Source: a virus
Virus record (IMG/VR): IMGVR_UViG_3300021504_000002
Span: 1-46,682 of that record
DNA length: 46,682 bases
Strand: one strand, 5' to 3'
In this document: in pieces, positions 23,255-30,227 of the stretch
Layout of the letters: each line of letters opens with the position of its first letter
Position numbering within the stretch: the first letter of the stretch is position 1
The notes under the pieces: generated by a model
The model's input: only the letters and a program-made list of their open reading frames with translations
The model's database searches: none
Told to the model about the DNA's origin: nothing
Made by a program: the position numbers and the translations under genes

Positions 23255-24658
23255 ATGAAAAAGAAGAAAAAGGCTGCAAGTAAAAAGCCAACTGTTTTTA
23301 GTTACAACCCTTGGAAAGATCGTGAACTTTTTTCAGAGCCATCATTATATGCCAACCTTGGGCTGCCTGAAAAAATAACCTACAGAGATTATTTAGAAAG
23401 GTATAAGCGTCAAGATGTTGCACATAGGGTCATAAAAGCCCCATCTGCTAAGACATGGGTAGACTCTCCAGTTATATACGACAACACTGGCAACCAGTAC
23501 ATTGAAGGGAAAGAGAACAGGTCTGCTTTTGAAAAAGAATTTGATGAACTGTCGGAACGACTGAACCTTTTTAAGTATCTTTATAGACTGGATATTCTAG
23601 CTTCATTAGGCACATATGCAGTCTTGTTGCTTGGTTACTCTTCCGAGTTTATGGAGCTTGATACTCCTGTTAGTGCTTCTGACCAGCTGATGTTTATAAA
23701 GCCGTATGGTGAGGACCATATTCAAATAATGGAATGGGACTATAACCCAACATCAGAACGGTATGGCCATCCAGAAATATATCAAATCCAAATTGACAGT
23801 GATAGCAACGAGACCAAAGCTATCCTTGTGCATTGGACAAGGATACTACATGTGGTTATAGACCCGCTAGAAGAGGATTTGTTTGGCATCCCATCAATGG
23901 AACCTATATACAACCGTCTAGTCGGTCTCGACAAGATCGCCGGAGCTGCGCCAGAAGGTTACTATTTAGGTGCAAGAGGTGGTTTTATATGTAAGGCTAG
24001 TGATGACGCTGTTAGAATGACAGACGACGAAGAAAAAGACATCAAGAGAGAGCTTGACTTATACTTTAGAGAGTATCGTAGAACCATGACAATGGGCGCT
24101 ATGGACATTCAAGAGTTAAAACCACAAGTTGTTTCGCCTTTGGACCATATAGAAGCGCAGCTAAAGCTTATTAGTGCACAAACACAGATACCAATGAGGA
24201 TTTTAACTGGTTCTGAACGTGGTGAATTGGCTTCAAACCAAGATGAAAGGGCTTGGTTAAAGTATATAGAAGAAAGAAGGGAACATGTTGGCGACAACTC
24301 TATATTAACCCCATTAGTTAAGAGGCTTATAGAAAACGGAACACTTCCAGCCCCTGTTGGGTCTTTCCGTTTTGAATGGGAGCCTTTGTTGATCTTATCA
24401 GACGAAGAAAGGGCTAATATAGGGTTCACAATGATTAAAACGCTGGATCTGTATGCGTCCAATCCTACAGCTTCGGCCATGTATCCACCCGAGTTCTTTT
24501 TTAAGGACATATTTAACAAATCAGACGAGGAGGTTTTAGAGATTGAAAGGGCATCAAACATATCAGACGACGATGCTTACTTGGACGAGGACGACGATGA
24601 ATTTACAGACACTTTAGATATCGAGGAGCGAATAAAAAATGATGAAACAACTAACTAA
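23255..24658 (+). CDS. Portal protein (DUF1073-like)
   Basis: 467 residues from the ATG at 23255; a longer open frame runs into the nuclease gene but is not needed. It begins with a Lys run, then 'DRELFSEPSLYANLGLPEKITYRDYLERYKRQDVAHRVI', the typical opening of the DUF1073/Gp6 portal family (given here as two joined pieces). Later come 'LVHWTRILHVVID' and 'ILTGSERGELASNQDERAW', the conserved stem/crown segment. It ends in an acidic tail. Portals form the 12-subunit ring at one capsid vertex through which DNA enters. It directly follows the TerL nuclease and overlaps the next gene by 20 bases. Confidence 0.85.
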   Translation: MKKKKKAASKKPTVFSYNPWKDRELFSEPSLYANLGLPEKITYRDYLERYKRQDVAHRVIKAPSAKTWVDSPVIYDNTGNQYIEGKENRSAFEKEFDELSERLNLFKYLYRLDILASLGTYAVLLLGYSSEFMELDTPVSASDQLMFIKPYGEDHIQIMEWDYNPTSERYGHPEIYQIQIDSDSNETKAILVHWTRILHVVIDPLEEDLFGIPSMEPIYNRLVGLDKIAGAAPEGYYLGARGGFICKASDDAVRMTDDEEKDIKRELDLYFREYRRTMTMGAMDIQELKPQVVSPLDHIEAQLKLISAQTQIPMRILTGSERGELASNQDERAWLKYIEERREHVGDNSILTPLVKRLIENGTLPAPVGSFRFEWEPLLILSDEERANIGFTMIKTLDLYASNPTASAMYPPEFFFKDIFNKSDEEVLEIERASNISDDDAYLDEDDDEFTDTLDIEERIKNDETTN

Positions 24659-25733
24659 ATTTGCCTTAACATTGTTTGCTAGTTTGACTTTTGTAACTTG
24701 TACTTTGCTGGCTGCTGATGGACCGGGGTATGATGATCGAGACATCCCTTTTCCAGCGCCTATTGGTGGTGATATAAGCCCAGCGTCTATGCATGTTGGT
24801 CCCGGAGGTACTGTGGTAGAGGAAGAGGATGAGCCCTTTCCCGGATGTATTAGTTTTAGAGATTGGTTTATTCATGACACTCTCGTAGTTAGAGACCCTT
24901 ACTCTCTGCCCGGTGCACCAGAAACTAAACCAGCGTCCATGAAAAGATATTGGGATTCATATCTTGTACAAATGTACGTTGATCCTGACACAGGTCAGTT
25001 TATTCCAGCTCCGGGGTCTCGTCCAGAAGCTGATGAAATTACTAGCATGAAAACCTGCGCGCTTAGTAGAGGTCAAGAGCAACAACCTAGAACTCATATA
25101 TCCGGAGAATATGAAGATCCTATAGAATATGTTTGCGGTGAGCAGCAACCATCCACAGAAGAATTTTACGGCGATCTTTTTAACCAGGTACATTGGGGTG
25201 ATGCTTACCACGGACATGCAGGACCTTACACAGATGAATACCCTGATCCAAGTGTTACTAGAACCGTATCATATGGCCGGAGCCAAGGCACATTACCAGC
25301 AGAGCAAGACTATTGGTTTGGTGAAAATTCTGGCGGAACAACACCTAACAACGTTGCTTTTAATCCAAACGAAACACGTAGGTTCAAGAAGAAAGAATGG
25401 TCAGCAAAGACTAAAAAAGTTTCTTACGAGATCTATTACATAGATGACGTACCATCAATGTCAAAAAGACTAGACAATGATCAAGCTAGAGGTTTTCAGG
25501 CTTGTAACTTAGAAAAAGAGATGGAACGTGCTAGAAGACATAAAGAGAAAGCTCATGAAAGAGAACAAGAAAGAAAAATAAAGGAATTTCTAGAAGAAAA
25601 ATACAAAGAAGAGCAGCGACAAAAAGAATATGAATCACAATTTGACGAGTGCAATTCATCTTATTTTTACGACGAAGGACATTCGAAGGGCAAAGACAGG
25701 AGTAGCTTTTTTTCTGGCTGGTGGAGTTGCTAA
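24639..25733 (+). CDS. Exported coiled-coil protein in the head module, unknown
   Basis: 364 residues, GAGGAGC ribosome site. It starts with a signal peptide: basic 'MMKQLTK', hydrophobic 'FALTLFASLTFVTCTLLA', then a likely cut after 'LLA'. A cysteine lies near the cut site, but the residues before it (FVTC) do not fit a standard lipobox well. The middle is Pro/Gly/Asp-rich with scattered cysteines. Residues about 285-335 are a highly charged coiled coil (EKEMERARRHKEKAHERE). It sits between portal and Mu F-like genes, where export is unexpected. It could act on the cell envelope, for example in superinfection exclusion, or be a structural protein with a signal-like N-terminus. No family recognised. 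Confidence 0.65.
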   Translation: MMKQLTKFALTLFASLTFVTCTLLAADGPGYDDRDIPFPAPIGGDISPASMHVGPGGTVVEEEDEPFPGCISFRDWFIHDTLVVRDPYSLPGAPETKPASMKRYWDSYLVQMYVDPDTGQFIPAPGSRPEADEITSMKTCALSRGQEQQPRTHISGEYEDPIEYVCGEQQPSTEEFYGDLFNQVHWGDAYHGHAGPYTDEYPDPSVTRTVSYGRSQGTLPAEQDYWFGENSGGTTPNNVAFNPNETRRFKKKEWSAKTKKVSYEIYYIDDVPSMSKRLDNDQARGFQACNLEKEMERARRHKEKAHEREQERKIKEFLEEKYKEEQRQKEYESQFDECNSSYFYDEGHSKGKDRSSFFSGWWSC

Positions 25734-26645
25734 ATGAGCAATCGTCCTAGCGACCCAACCAGAACTATAACGTTAAGGCGATACTTCGTAGGGCAGTTTA
25801 ACAGTAGGTTTGCTGCCCTACGCAAGCTAGTAACTAAAAGTATCGTAAACAACGACTGCCTTAACCTTTCTAGCACATCTTTTGCAGTTGCCGAACCCTA
25901 TGTGCCAGACACATGGAAAATGCAGCTTAAAGAGCTTCACAGAGATGCTTTCGATTTTAGAACAGATTCAGGAAAAGTTAGTAGATTCATGGAATGGCTA
26001 ACTAACGAAGAAAACAAGGCGCTATTTCAGACCGTGAACCTACAGAATTTAGGAGAAGGCATCGAGCCTATATGGACAAACGTTTATATAAGGGAGTTTT
26101 ACCAAAAAGGAATAAAATGGTCGAGAGACCAAATGAACGCAAAAGGGATGCGCATCCCTGTGGACAAAGACTCGATAGCTGATGCCATAGAAGATTTTGA
26201 GCATGTGGATAGACTAGGAGCGGTATACACAAGAGTTTTTTCAGACTTGAAGGGCGTTACCGCTACAATGGACGCTACTATATCTGCTGTGTTAGCAGAT
26301 GGGTTAAGAGCTGGAAACAATCCAAGGGAAATAGCAAAAGAAATCACCAATAAACTTGACAAGATAGGCCGTTATAGGGCAACTTTAATAGCTAGAACAG
26401 AATCAATAAGGGCACACCATCTTGCTTCTATGCAAGAGTATAAGAACGCTGGTGTTGCTGGCGTTGAAGTTAAGGCCGAGTGGTCGACTGCAAATGATGC
26501 CCGTGTTTGTAGAAGATGTGCAGGCCTTGACTACGATAGAACTGGAAAGGTATGGAAAATAGAGGAAATTGAACCTCTGATCCCTTTGCACCCACAATGT
26601 AGGTGTGCTGCCTTACCCCATGTGATCCTCCCGGGAGAGGGTTAA
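25734..26645 (+). CDS. Mu gpF-like head morphogenesis protein
   Basis: 303 residues, start directly after the previous stop with GGTGGAG upstream. The C-terminal part shows the family signature: 'LIARTESIRAHHLASMQEY', then 'WSTANDARVCRRCAGLDYD' and 'IPLHPQCRCAALPHV' with its conserved Cys and His. Members are minor head proteins made next to the portal and packaged in small numbers. The N-terminal half is helical. Position after the portal is typical. Confidence 0.85.
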   Translation: MSNRPSDPTRTITLRRYFVGQFNSRFAALRKLVTKSIVNNDCLNLSSTSFAVAEPYVPDTWKMQLKELHRDAFDFRTDSGKVSRFMEWLTNEENKALFQTVNLQNLGEGIEPIWTNVYIREFYQKGIKWSRDQMNAKGMRIPVDKDSIADAIEDFEHVDRLGAVYTRVFSDLKGVTATMDATISAVLADGLRAGNNPREIAKEITNKLDKIGRYRATLIARTESIRAHHLASMQEYKNAGVAGVEVKAEWSTANDARVCRRCAGLDYDRTGKVWKIEEIEPLIPLHPQCRCAALPHVILPGEG

Positions 26646-26681
26646 TAAGTCGTTAACGACACATAAAACGGAGGGCTTTTC

Positions 26682-27050
26682 GTGGCTCACAATCAAACAA
26701 TGCACTATACTGACAAGGTCTTAAACTCTATTGTGGCCTGTGTAGATTGGCTAATGCCAGTGGTCACATTTGTTTTAGTTTTAATAATCATAGGTCTTGG
26801 GTTTATTGCTCTTAAATATCTTTACAGGTATTTTATGCAACTCCGTGCTCAAAAAGAGGCTCAGTTTTCAAAAAGAGTATCGGAGATCAACAAAAAAGCT
26901 CAAGAATTAGCTGAAAGATGGAGAATTTGTAATAATAAAGAAGCTGAGTTAGCTTTGCGAGAAACGAACCTTGGCGCACAACCAGTTGCGCCGTCCACTT
27001 CTTATAAGCAAGGGGCCGTTAATAGACCAGCCCCAGCAATTAAGAGATAG
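26682..27050 (+). CDS. Single-pass membrane protein with cytoplasmic/periplasmic coil (spanin- or holin-like)
   Basis: 122 residues from a GTG at 26682 (GGAGGGC upstream); an ATG at 26700 is an alternative. One membrane helix (WLMPVVTFVLVLIIIGLGFI, about residues 23-45) is followed by a basic patch and a coiled coil (SKRVSEINKKAQELAERW), then a Pro/Ala-rich end. The layout resembles inner-membrane spanins, though no outer partner is visible. It ends the operon before a clear terminator at 27079. Confidence 0.55.
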   Translation: MAHNQTMHYTDKVLNSIVACVDWLMPVVTFVLVLIIIGLGFIALKYLYRYFMQLRAQKEAQFSKRVSEINKKAQELAERWRICNNKEAELALRETNLGAQPVAPSTSYKQGAVNRPAPAIKR

Positions 27051-27078
27051 ATCGGTGAGTTAATCAATAACGGGCATT

Positions 27079-27104
27079 AAAGGGGCTGCAAGGCCCCTTT
27101 TTTA
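27079..27104 (+). terminator. Rho-independent terminator
   Basis: AAAGGGGC (27079-27086) pairs with GCCCCTTT (27093-27100) around TGCAAG, followed by a T-run to 27103. It separates the portal/head cluster from the RusA cluster. Confidence 0.85.
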
Positions 27105-27125
27105 TTATAAAAAGGAGCGAACAAC

Positions 27126-27575
27126 ATGCACTTTGCATTTAGCGTTGAATACAAATTTCCGACACTTAATGAAATTATTAGAGATTCTAAACTTCAGTCC
27201 AAAGGGTCTATCTATGCTCGTAAGAAAAGAGAAATAGAAGCAGCGATACAAGAGGGCATTCATTTTGGCGGTCTTCAGGTTACTCCAGAGGACTGGAAGT
27301 TTTTTTATAAAGTTGAACAAGCCATAGAAGATAGCATAAAGATCGACCAGCTTCCGATGGGTAAGGTTAATGTGAACTTGCTATGGCATGAAAAAACAAG
27401 AAAAAGAGACCCTGATAATGTATCAGTTGCGGGTAAGTTTATTTTAGACGCGCTGGTAAAAGAGGGTATTTTGAGTTGTGACTCACATAAAAGCATTCAC
27501 AGCATTCACCATCACTTTTCTTACGGAGAAAAAAACGCGGTGTATGTTATGTTAGAAGAGGTGGACGAACATTGA
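27126..27575 (+). CDS. rusA: RusA-like Holliday junction resolvase
   Basis: 149 residues with AAAAAGGAGCGAACAAC upstream. The RusA core is visible: 'KTRKRDPDNVSVAGKFILDA' with the D-P-D-N motif, followed by 'LVKEGILSCDSHKSI', which supplies the further acidic residue. The N-terminus 'FSVEYKFPTLNEIIR' fits the first strand and helix. RusA cuts four-way junctions left by recombination, which would clear branches before packaging. It lies away from the early recombination genes, in the late-strand cluster. Confidence 0.85.
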   Translation: MHFAFSVEYKFPTLNEIIRDSKLQSKGSIYARKKREIEAAIQEGIHFGGLQVTPEDWKFFYKVEQAIEDSIKIDQLPMGKVNVNLLWHEKTRKRDPDNVSVAGKFILDALVKEGILSCDSHKSIHSIHHHFSYGEKNAVYVMLEEVDEH

Positions 27576-27949
27576 AGGTTCCTTTTAGCATAGATATTAA
27601 AGACGTTGAATTGGACGCCATAGAAGCGTTCTTAACAGAAGTAAAAACGCCTAGTAGGTTTCCGCTTCAATACCAATTGAACACAGTTCGCAGAGTTTTA
27701 ATCAGAATGTATTTACATGAAAAAAAAGATACCAACAGATGCACAGGGTCGGTTACTGACAACGATCTAAAAGATATAGAAGTTTTTATAAGGAGATATA
27801 AGCCTTGTGTGCCTGTTGGTGTTTTTAAATCAAGAGGCAGTCGAGTTATTGATGTGCTTGAAAAAATTGTTGGTGCTTCACAAGAATACAGCTGCCCGCA
27901 AACCAACAAAAACACGGTTGTGGGCATACAAAGAACAGCATCAACGTGA
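27572..27949 (+). CDS. Hypothetical protein, TTG start
   Basis: 125 residues from a TTG overlapping the RusA stop, with GAGGTGG upstream. The middle is helical and basic (LQYQLNTVRRVLIRMYLHEKK). Phage genes overlapping rusA often encode small regulators or replication accessories, but no helix-turn-helix is clear here. The candidate operator repeats start inside its last codons (27940). Confidence 0.5.
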   Translation: MKVPFSIDIKDVELDAIEAFLTEVKTPSRFPLQYQLNTVRRVLIRMYLHEKKDTNRCTGSVTDNDLKDIEVFIRRYKPCVPVGVFKSRGSRVIDVLEKIVGASQEYSCPQTNKNTVVGIQRTAST

Positions 27950-27977
27950 ATTAATTTACAATCAACGTCAATTAATT
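27940..27977 (+). promoter_or_regulatory. Two tandem ATCAAC-N3-AATTAATT operators
   Basis: ATCAAC-GTG-AATTAATT (27940-27956) and ATCAAC-GTC-AATTAATT (27961-27977) are exact copies of the pattern seen around the promoters at 12.8-13.7 kb, starting 21 bases apart (two helical turns). They overlap the end of one gene and precede the membrane-protein gene at 28006. No promoter with a clear -10 box is visible beside them. Confidence 0.55.
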
Positions 27978-28005
27978 ATTGACAATTGGAAAAGGAGGTG
28001 GAATA

Positions 28006-28221
28006 GTGGGACTGAAAGTGGTGATGGGGGTTTGGGTGTTGGCTGTTTTAGCTTTAGCTGTTCACCTTAACGATGGGTTCTCAGGTGTAATGTCAATACT
28101 ATATCTGTCCTTTATTGGGTCGTTCCCATCGGTTTATTACGCTAATCTTTTACAGAAAAAGAGAGAGGACAAAAGAACTAAAAAGGAAGATACAAAAGGA
28201 ACTATTTACGACTGGGACTGA
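28006..28221 (+). CDS. 71-residue membrane protein, GTG start
   Basis: The GTG at 28006 is chosen because AAAGGAGGT lies 7 bases upstream; a TTG at 27979 would place that site inside the gene. Two hydrophobic segments are visible ('VVMGVWVLAVLALAVHL' and 'VMSILYLSFIGSFPSVYY'), then a very basic, charged tail (KKREDKRTKKEDTK). Topology and charge fit a small holin (class II), which would time lysis, but no endolysin is next to it. It lies just after the tandem operators, so its timing may be controlled. Confidence 0.55.
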   Translation: MGLKVVMGVWVLAVLALAVHLNDGFSGVMSILYLSFIGSFPSVYYANLLQKKREDKRTKKEDTKGTIYDWD

Positions 28222-28397
28222 TCTTAGCTAGTCATATTTTCATGATAGTTTTGTTCAATTTTGACAGGCTAACTTACACGTTCAGGAGTAAGGAAACATT
28301 TTATGCGGTTGAACATCTTTTCTATGCGGTAAGGGGTTGTTTGGTAAAGTTTTATCGTTTTACTTGCTTTATATTAAATCTTTGAAAGGAACAAGCC

Positions 28398-28502
28398 ATG
28401 ATTGCAGGTCTAGTATTAGCAGGGTTTGTAGGTTTATCAGTAGCGTCTTTAAGTGGGTGTATTGCGGTAGCTGTTATTAATCAAATGCCATGGCCTATGT
28501 AG
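28398..28502 (+). CDS. 34-residue hydrophobic micro-protein
   Basis: Starts after GAAAGGAACAAGCC. Begins MIAGLVLAGFVGLSVASLSG and ends INQMPWPM. Gly/Ala/Ser-rich membrane-like helix with one Cys, similar in style to the peptides at 21845 and 21951. A hairpin follows (28513-28542). Function unknown. Confidence 0.5.
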   Translation: MIAGLVLAGFVGLSVASLSGCIAVAVINQMPWPM

Positions 28503-28512
28503 CAGAAAAATA

Positions 28513-28542
28513 GAGGGGGCCGTACCCTATGCACGGTCCCTC
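28513..28542 (+). terminator. Hairpin after the micro-protein gene
   Basis: GAGGG plus GCCGT pairs with ACGGTCCCTC (28533-28542) around a 9-base loop, giving about 10 base pairs with one bulge and one G-U pair. It lacks a U-run directly after it, so termination is possible but not certain. Confidence 0.5.
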
Positions 28543-28648
28543 GTCTAGACTAGGTTGAGTTGTTAAAAAAAACAAAAAAACTGAACTTTATTTTTAATGC
28601 TTAAAATATTTATTGTCAACTATTGTTGTTGAAACACAGGAGGAACTA

Positions 28649-28843
28649 ATGGAACTGGAAGAACAAAAAGAATGCAAAGAGATTGGTGGTTTGCCAGCTT
28701 TTAAAATATGTGCAGTCTTAGTATTTATTTTGATAGGTACTTTATTCTATTGCAAGCACAAAATAGACACAGGGCTTGAAGACGCCTTAGCCAAACAAAA
28801 AAAGAACAGCGCAGCTGCTTCATTGAGCCAAGGAGTTAAATAG
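28649..28843 (+). CDS. 64-residue single-pass membrane protein
   Basis: The ATG at 28649 follows AGGAGG by 4-5 bases; a TTG 36 bases upstream lacks a site. Charged N-terminus (MELEEQKECKEIGG), one membrane helix (FKICAVLVFILIGTLFYC), and a charged tail ending SLSQGVK. Function unknown; it could be a lysis or exclusion membrane protein. Confidence 0.5.
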   Translation: MELEEQKECKEIGGLPAFKICAVLVFILIGTLFYCKHKIDTGLEDALAKQKKNSAAASLSQGVK

Positions 28844-28847
28844 CTAT

Positions 28848-29048
28848 ATGGATAAAAACAAGGCTCTTGAAGTGGTTAAATACCTTGCCGGTAAAGCTAG
28901 GAAGTGTAAAGGCTGTGGTAATTTAGAAAGCGACATGTTTTCGTTAGGCTACTATGCAGCCTTGTCTGACTCTATAAAAATAATACATGATGTATTTGAA
29001 GTTGGTGGTAACGATGTAGAGGATCCCAAAATAGAATTTATGAGGTAG
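28848..29048 (+). CDS. 66-residue hypothetical protein with CxxC
   Basis: Starts 4 bases after the previous stop. Has 'ARKCKGCGNLES', a Cys pair that may bind metal, then a helical stretch. It ends before a long stretch without clear genes. No family recognised. Confidence 0.5.
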   Translation: MDKNKALEVVKYLAGKARKCKGCGNLESDMFSLGYYAALSDSIKIIHDVFEVGGNDVEDPKIEFMR

Positions 29049-29305
29049 AAGATAAAACCCCCAGAAGAGATGTAGGCAGTGGGGGGTTTACCAGAAAGGA
29101 AAATAACATAAAAAGCAACAAATAACACCACTGGGCGATGGATGGTCGCCCTGATAAAACAAACGTCTCAAAGAATCAAAAAAAGAATCGTACCTTAACT
29201 AAGAGCTAACGTTAAAAGCTAGCTACAGTCCCAAGGAGAAGACTGTAGCTACAACCAATTAGTAGATTGTGTGACTTGTATAAAACGTTAGGAGGCAACC
29301 TAAAT
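29049..29305 (+). other. Non-coding stretch with two hairpins
   Basis: No convincing gene is seen from 29049 to 29305. Two hairpins stand out: AAACCCCC (29055-29062) with GGGGGTTT (29082-29089), and TAGCTACAGTC (29220-29230) with GACTGTAGCTA (29241-29251). The loop of the second is CCAAGGAGAA, so a Shine-Dalgarno-like AAGGAG is presented on a stem. It may be a leader for the thymidylate kinase transcript or a small RNA. Confidence 0.5.
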
Positions 29306-29362
29306 ATGCCGATCTTGAGTACAGGATACGTAGCTTGGTTCCTGTTGTCAATAAAAAAATAG
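29306..29362 (+). CDS. Possible 18-residue leader peptide before thymidylate kinase
   Basis: ATG after TAGGAGG, ending 10 bases before the kinase GTG start. The peptide is MPILSTGYVAWFLLSIKK. The strong ribosome site and tight spacing suggest it is translated, perhaps to couple or limit kinase expression; the coding role is unproven. Confidence 0.35.
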   Translation: MPILSTGYVAWFLLSIKK

Positions 29363-29372
29363 GAGAAATTAA

Positions 29373-30014
29373 GTGATTATTGAAATAGAAGGTATTTCTT
29401 GTGCAGGTAAAACCACGGCAGCATTGCTAGTTGCGGAAGAGCTTAAAAAACAAGGGCTGGACATTTCGTATGCCAAAGAACCCGGAGAAACACCACTTGG
29501 AAACTTGTTAAGGTCTCACCTCTTAAACAAAGGCTTCCAAAAACAAAGTGATTTGACGAATGCGTTACTTTTTTTTGCTATTAGAGCTGACATATTGGAT
29601 GATGAACGAACGTCTCGTGATGGGCACATATGGCTGTTTGATAGGCACATGGGATCTACTTTTGTGTACCAAGCTTTGGCAAGTGCGTTTAGAGACGACA
29701 ATAAAAGTGATTTCTCGGTTAAAAAGCTCGAGACTCTCATGACGCTGGTTCCAAGCAAAGTAGACTTAACAATTGTTTTAGATTTACCACCAGAAGAAGC
29801 TTACAAGAGATTAATGATCAGAAAAGAGAAAGAAGAAAGGAAGTGCGAAGAAGAAGTAACTAGAAAAGACTTCCTTAAAACTAATGCTATCGCTAGGGAA
29901 GGGTTTTACGTTTATTTCAACTACTGTTGCAGAAAGAACAAAGCTCATATCGTAGACGCATCAAAAAGTGTTCCAGAAGTAGTTAAACAAATCCTGTCAA
30001 AAACCAGCCTTTAG
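29373..30014 (+). CDS. tmk: Thymidylate kinase
   Basis: 213 residues from a GTG with TAGGAGAAATT upstream. It has the P-loop GISCAGKTT (residues 7-15), 'AKEPGETPLG' for the substrate loop, the DR motif 'LFDRHMGSTFVYQAL', and a Lys/Glu-rich lid (RKEKEERKCEE). It adds a phosphate to dTMP on the way to dTTP, raising nucleotide supply for phage DNA. The P-loop has 'SCAG' where most dTMP kinases have 'GAG' or 'GSG'. It is a single-gene unit with its own hairpin stop. Confidence 0.85.
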   Translation: MIIEIEGISCAGKTTAALLVAEELKKQGLDISYAKEPGETPLGNLLRSHLLNKGFQKQSDLTNALLFFAIRADILDDERTSRDGHIWLFDRHMGSTFVYQALASAFRDDNKSDFSVKKLETLMTLVPSKVDLTIVLDLPPEEAYKRLMIRKEKEERKCEEEVTRKDFLKTNAIAREGFYVYFNYCCRKNKAHIVDASKSVPEVVKQILSKTSL

Positions 30015-30026
30015 CACGGGTCTTTA

Positions 30027-30062
30027 TACTACTGACAATAGATTTATCTATTGTTAGTAGTA
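30027..30062 (+). terminator. Long hairpin after thymidylate kinase
   Basis: TACTACTGACAATAG (30027-30041) pairs with CTATTGTTAGTAGTA (30048-30062) with one G-U pair and a 6-base loop. It is a 15-bp stem directly after the kinase gene; only a short TTT follows. Probably a transcription stop. Confidence 0.65.
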
Positions 30063-30084
30063 TTTACAGCTCTTCTGTATTTTA

Positions 30085-30215
30085 ACTAGTAGATTATTTC
30101 TAGAATATAGTATATTAATTAATTATATATTATATTATATAATAATATATATAATAAAAGAATATTATATTCTATAAGAGAATACTATATATTCATAGAA
30201 ACTTAATATTTAATT
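30085..30215 (+). promoter_or_regulatory. Very A+T-rich control region before the capsid operon
   Basis: About 130 bases of nearly pure A/T with runs of TATATTA and TATAATA, an AATTAATT core at 30117-30124, and imperfect mirrored segments (AGAATATAGTATA and GAATACTATAT). It lies between a hairpin and the protease/capsid operon. It holds many possible -10 boxes, so a promoter is likely, but the exact one cannot be fixed. Easily melted DNA would also fit an origin. Confidence 0.45.
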
Positions 30216-30227
30216 GGGAGAATGCAA

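Noticed and set aside
27979-28005. TTGACA at 27979 as a promoter -35 box
   Set aside because: The following -10 position reads AATAGT and falls over the start codon of the next gene, so transcription from it would lack the ribosome site.
28303-28332. A 9-codon frame after AGGAGTAAGG
   Set aside because: Too short to support as a gene on sequence alone, and it has no close coupling to a following gene.
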